Below, in pieces: positions 61,741 through 64,000 of a DNA stretch of 64,000 nucleotides. Numbering within the stretch: position 1 is the first letter of the stretch; every line of letters begins with the position of its first letter. Origin of the DNA: an uncultured Collinsella sp. (GTDB lineage: Bacteria; Actinomycetota; Coriobacteriia; Coriobacteriales; Coriobacteriaceae); NCBI GenBank assembly GCA_958451615.1, contig CAUDQR010000003.1, forward strand, positions 91,236 through 155,235, in the 5' to 3' direction. A model generated the notes under the pieces. That model saw nothing but the letters and a program-made list of their open reading frames with translations, did not search any database and was not told the origin of the DNA. The position numbers were made by a program, and so were the translations under genes.

Positions 61741-62568
61741 TCAAAGAAATCTCGACCACAATCGGTCGACCGTAAAGCAGATGGCAAAAACGCTTGCTAC
61801 GTTTATGAGGCAGTCAATTAAAATCGAAACGCATTGACCGTCCCCCAACGGGGTCACGCCGCAAATCCACATGAGCATCGAGGCTGGAAGCGGAAGCATG
61901 GAATTGGCCCCGATCTGTATGTAGATCGCTACAACGTTGACAAGCAACAGCATGCCAATCGGACCGAAGCCGGACCCAAAATAGGAAACAACGATTACGC
62001 AAGAAACCACGTATGCAAGGCAGGCGGCGGCAGCAAGAACAAGTCGATAGCAAAATACATGCAGGTTGAAATACTGCTGAGCATCCAAAACGATCGCGCA
62101 GTTAAGACAGTACAAAACGACACTCGTCAGGATAAACGCGCCCAAAAGGGCGAAAGAAGACAGCATCGCTCGCGCAACGATAGCGCACACACGCTTCCCT
62201 CCCCGGGCCTCCGACAGCCCCCACGGTTCCTCGACAAAGCCCGAACTGACAAAGCGCGGCACAATACAAGCAGCAATGAACGGAAAGAACAATGCATGAG
62301 CCAACGGGGCTACGTTGAACAGCAGACCGCGAAAAACCTCTGCATTACCAAATAGAAGGACATCCTCCGCCGATAGCGGAAGCGTCGGGTCTGGGAAAAA
62401 GCCCAAGAAACTGTTCTCACGGAGGCTACAGAACCACATCGGGAAAGAATTAAGCTGCAATATCACCATGTACGCATAAATTACCAGGATTAAGGCGTAC
62501 GCCCATTTGCTCACATGCTTCAATTCTGACTGGAGAAGTCTTTTAATCTGACGAGCCATTGAGCACAC
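61741..62568 (-). CDS. ABC-2-like membrane protein
   Basis: A 275-residue protein with about six hydrophobic segments (20-45, 85-105, 125-155, 165-200, 205-235, 245-270). FVSSGFVEEPWGLSEARGGK recalls the cytoplasmic loop after helix 2 in ABC-2 permeases of antimicrobial-peptide transporters. It lies last in a unit with a second membrane protein (26 bp overlap) and a nearby ATPase. GC is lower than the surroundings, a sign of possible acquisition. Family assignment is tentative. Confidence 0.6.
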   Translation of the reverse strand: MCSMARQIKRLLQSELKHVSKWAYALILVIYAYMVILQLNSFPMWFCSLRENSFLGFFPDPTLPLSAEDVLLFGNAEVFRGLLFNVAPLAHALFFPFIAACIVPRFVSSGFVEEPWGLSEARGGKRVCAIVARAMLSSFALLGAFILTSVVLYCLNCAIVLDAQQYFNLHVFCYRLVLAAAACLAYVVSCVIVVSYFGSGFGPIGMLLLVNVVAIYIQIGANSMLPLPASMLMWICGVTPLGDGQCVSILIDCLINVASVFAICFTVDRLWSRFL

Positions 62569-63367
62569 CCCCAGCGCGAAAGCTCAAGAGAGCGTAAATC
62601 AATACCGATAGACAGCTGGCTGCCACGCCATATCCCAGAAGCGTCAGCTGCCCCATATCGCTATACCCAAGGGCACATCCGACTCCAAGGTACGGCCCCG
62701 GAAGGAAGAAGATCCATCGCAAGGATGGTATAGGTGCCTGAAGGAAGGCTCCGTAGAGCGTCAAGCTCATGACAAATCCGACTATCACCACGGCCCCACT
62801 CAATACAGCGCTGCCCGTTATCCGATAGATGGTCACCGTCTCCAGCGCAACCGATATCACCAATACGGCGTTGACTATCATTGCAGGCAAAAATACAGTT
62901 AGTATGTTGTGCGAGTAGTTATGCCCTCCACGTATTATGGCTATTGCAAAAAGAAGAAGGCAAAGCGCACTATACGCTGCGCCAATTATTAAAGCAGACG
63001 AAAATGCATGGGCTAGAGCCCCATAAAAGCGGTTGAGACCTCTTGCCGAAGAAATTCGGTGCCCCTCTTTATAGCCATGCTCCTGTAAAAGCACCAAACA
63101 AACGATGAGTGGAACGAACAGGGATGTACCGGCAAAAGCGCTGCGCACAAGGGACTCATCGGGTGCAGAAGGATCGATTACATTCCAGATGAAACCAATA
63201 TCCTCCCCAAAAACGCTATTGCCACAGGCGAGCAACGTTGTTCCGTTTTTTAGAAAGATGCCGAAGAGAAGGCCGAACGCCAGCATAAGCGCAAGACCAA
63301 ACTTCGCCGGAAATATCCTGTGCAAACGCATCATATCTGCCTTTATGGGATGGATCGCCCGCTTCAT
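62543..63367 (-). CDS. ABC-2-like membrane protein, partner of the previous one
   Basis: A 274-residue protein with about six hydrophobic segments; RISSARGLNRFYGALAHAFS is the loop typical of ABC-2 transporters. It overlaps the downstream partner by 26 bp and the ATPase fragment upstream by 4 bp, so the three form one transporter operon: ATPase plus two permeases, as in bacteriocin-immunity or antibiotic exporters. Substrate unknown. Confidence 0.65.
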   Translation of the reverse strand: MKRAIHPIKADMMRLHRIFPAKFGLALMLAFGLLFGIFLKNGTTLLACGNSVFGEDIGFIWNVIDPSAPDESLVRSAFAGTSLFVPLIVCLVLLQEHGYKEGHRISSARGLNRFYGALAHAFSSALIIGAAYSALCLLLFAIAIIRGGHNYSHNILTVFLPAMIVNAVLVISVALETVTIYRITGSAVLSGAVVIVGFVMSLTLYGAFLQAPIPSLRWIFFLPGPYLGVGCALGYSDMGQLTLLGYGVAASCLSVLIYALLSFRAGGVLNGSSD

Positions 63368-63948
63368 AGCGAGACCGCCTTCACCAAGCGCCTGTAATAC
63401 TCTTTTAGGGACGACGCCTCATCCCTTATGACGTCCATCGATTCCTTTTTTATCAGTTCGCCGTCATGAATAAACAGGCAGCTTGTTGCAACCGATGCCA
63501 ACTCATCCAAATCATGGCTAGAGATGAGCATGGTCTTACCCTGCTCTCGATTCAATCGACCGATAAGGGCCCATATACTCTCGATGCCCAACGGATCCAA
63601 TCCATTTGCCGGCTCATCGAAAATTAGTACGTCGGTGTCGCCCAACAAAGCCGTAGCTATATCCAGTCGCCGTTTCATTCCCAGAGAAAAACTGCTCACG
63701 CTCTTTTTCTCATCGGCATCCAGTCCAACTAGGCTCAAAACGCGAGGAATCTCACAATTCTCATCAAGCCCCCATTCCGCACATCGAATCCGAAGATTTT
63801 CAGCCGCGCTGAGGGATTGGTATGCTCCGCTGGAATCTGGCACATAGCCGACACGCGTCCGCATCAGGCTCAGCTCTTTTTTCGACTTGCCTCCAAAGAG
63901 TTCCACGCTCCCCGACGATGGCTCGCAGAGGCCCAGCACTATTTTAAT
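63364..63948 (-). pseudogene. ABC transporter ATPase, 5' end lost at an insertion
   Basis: From the stop back to about 63948 the frame codes a C-terminal ABC ATPase: Q-loop region VGYVPDSSGAY, signature SFSLGMKRRLDIATALLG, Walker B DVLIFDEPANGLDPLG and switch ISSHDLDELAS. Upstream of IKIVLGL, where Walker A (GxxGxGKS) should stand a few residues before, the sequence changes to unrelated DNA and Walker A is absent. The remaining ~192 residues cannot bind ATP normally, so the exporter is probably inactive. If the upstream part were present beyond the inserted DNA, the gene would be split rather than lost. Confidence 0.65.
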
Positions 63949-64000
63949 GGCTCTGTTAGACCAAATTTGACACGATCGGCTGTTCGTCGAACCGGGAAAT
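63949..64000. mobile_element. Probable end of an insertion sequence (ISL3-like), cut by the window
   Basis: The sequence switches at GGCTCTGTTAGACCAAATTT, close to ISL3-family ends (GGCTCTN..). The 8 bases before it, ATTTTAAT (63941-63948), would be the target duplication. Only 52 bp are in view, so no transposase is seen. Confidence 0.4.

Overview
The window reads as one high-GC chromosomal stretch from a Coriobacteriia gut anaerobe, most likely a Collinsella of the C. aerofaciens type. This is inferred from the GC-rich codon use, the sortase-anchored alanine-rich surface protein, the fused EcfA ATPase, the giant 2-hydroxyacyl-CoA dehydratase/activase protein and the gene repertoire; no database comparison was possible. 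I see no phage, plasmid, CRISPR array or large mobile island. The window is mostly housekeeping and transport genes, separated by intergenic DNA unusually rich in palindromes.

Layout. 0-5.4 kb: a cut HAD phosphatase, a MurE-type ligase, a dead amino-acid permease carrying a 7-bp tandem duplication, asnB, and tRNA-Val followed by two tandem 186/185-bp units that copy the tRNA 3' end. 5.4-10.4 kb: an argCJBD operon behind an ArgR-like inverted repeat. 10.5-15 kb: an FMN-riboswitch-led operon (ribU, double EcfA, EcfT) that probably runs into two FMN-binding split-barrel genes. 15.2-17.7 kb: groES-groEL between two very long palindromes. 17.8-22.5 kb: a divergent amidohydrolase / M20 peptidase pair and a zinc-ribbon membrane protein. 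22.6-31.6 kb: YitT, the envelope-stress cluster AmaP-DUF2273-Asp23, YebC, a large polytopic membrane protein, Lgt, a NifU-domain protein, dCMP deaminase and CoaX. 31.9-41.4 kb: OPT transporter, an 1150-residue CAP-domain/coiled-coil surface protein with a G9 tract, DUF389 protein, AAC(3)-like acetyltransferase and 3-hydroxyacyl-CoA dehydrogenase. 41.8-47.3 kb: the 1596-residue dehydratase/activase and its probable regulator. 47.4-49 kb: an accessory-looking intergenic region with an unannotated 41-residue hydrophobic/basic peptide gene, then a HAD phosphatase. 49.2-54.8 kb: a TetR-controlled MFS pump, GlnK/Amt, a CmpB-type membrane protein and an HD hydrolase. 55-61.6 kb: dxs, an alternating repeat array, a glutamate/glutamine-type ABC importer and a C26 glutamine amidotransferase. 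61.7-64 kb: two ABC-2-like membrane proteins and an ATPase gene that appears to be cut by an insertion sequence at the window edge.

Functional links. Nitrogen handling recurs (asnB, argCJBD, GlnK/Amt, polar amino-acid ABC importer, C26 hydrolase), fitting an amino-acid-fermenting anaerobe; the dehydratase/activase and 3-hydroxyacyl-CoA dehydrogenase fit the same lifestyle.

Most novel candidates: (1) the 41-aa peptide locus at 47.49-47.82 kb, which has type I toxin-antitoxin architecture with an SOS-box-like site upstream; (2) six 16-17-bp motifs in alternating orientation at a ~40-bp period at 56.9-57.1 kb; (3) the tandem tRNA-3'-end units; (4) the G9 tract in the surface protein; and (5) a dispersed family of small hairpins around a GGGAC core.
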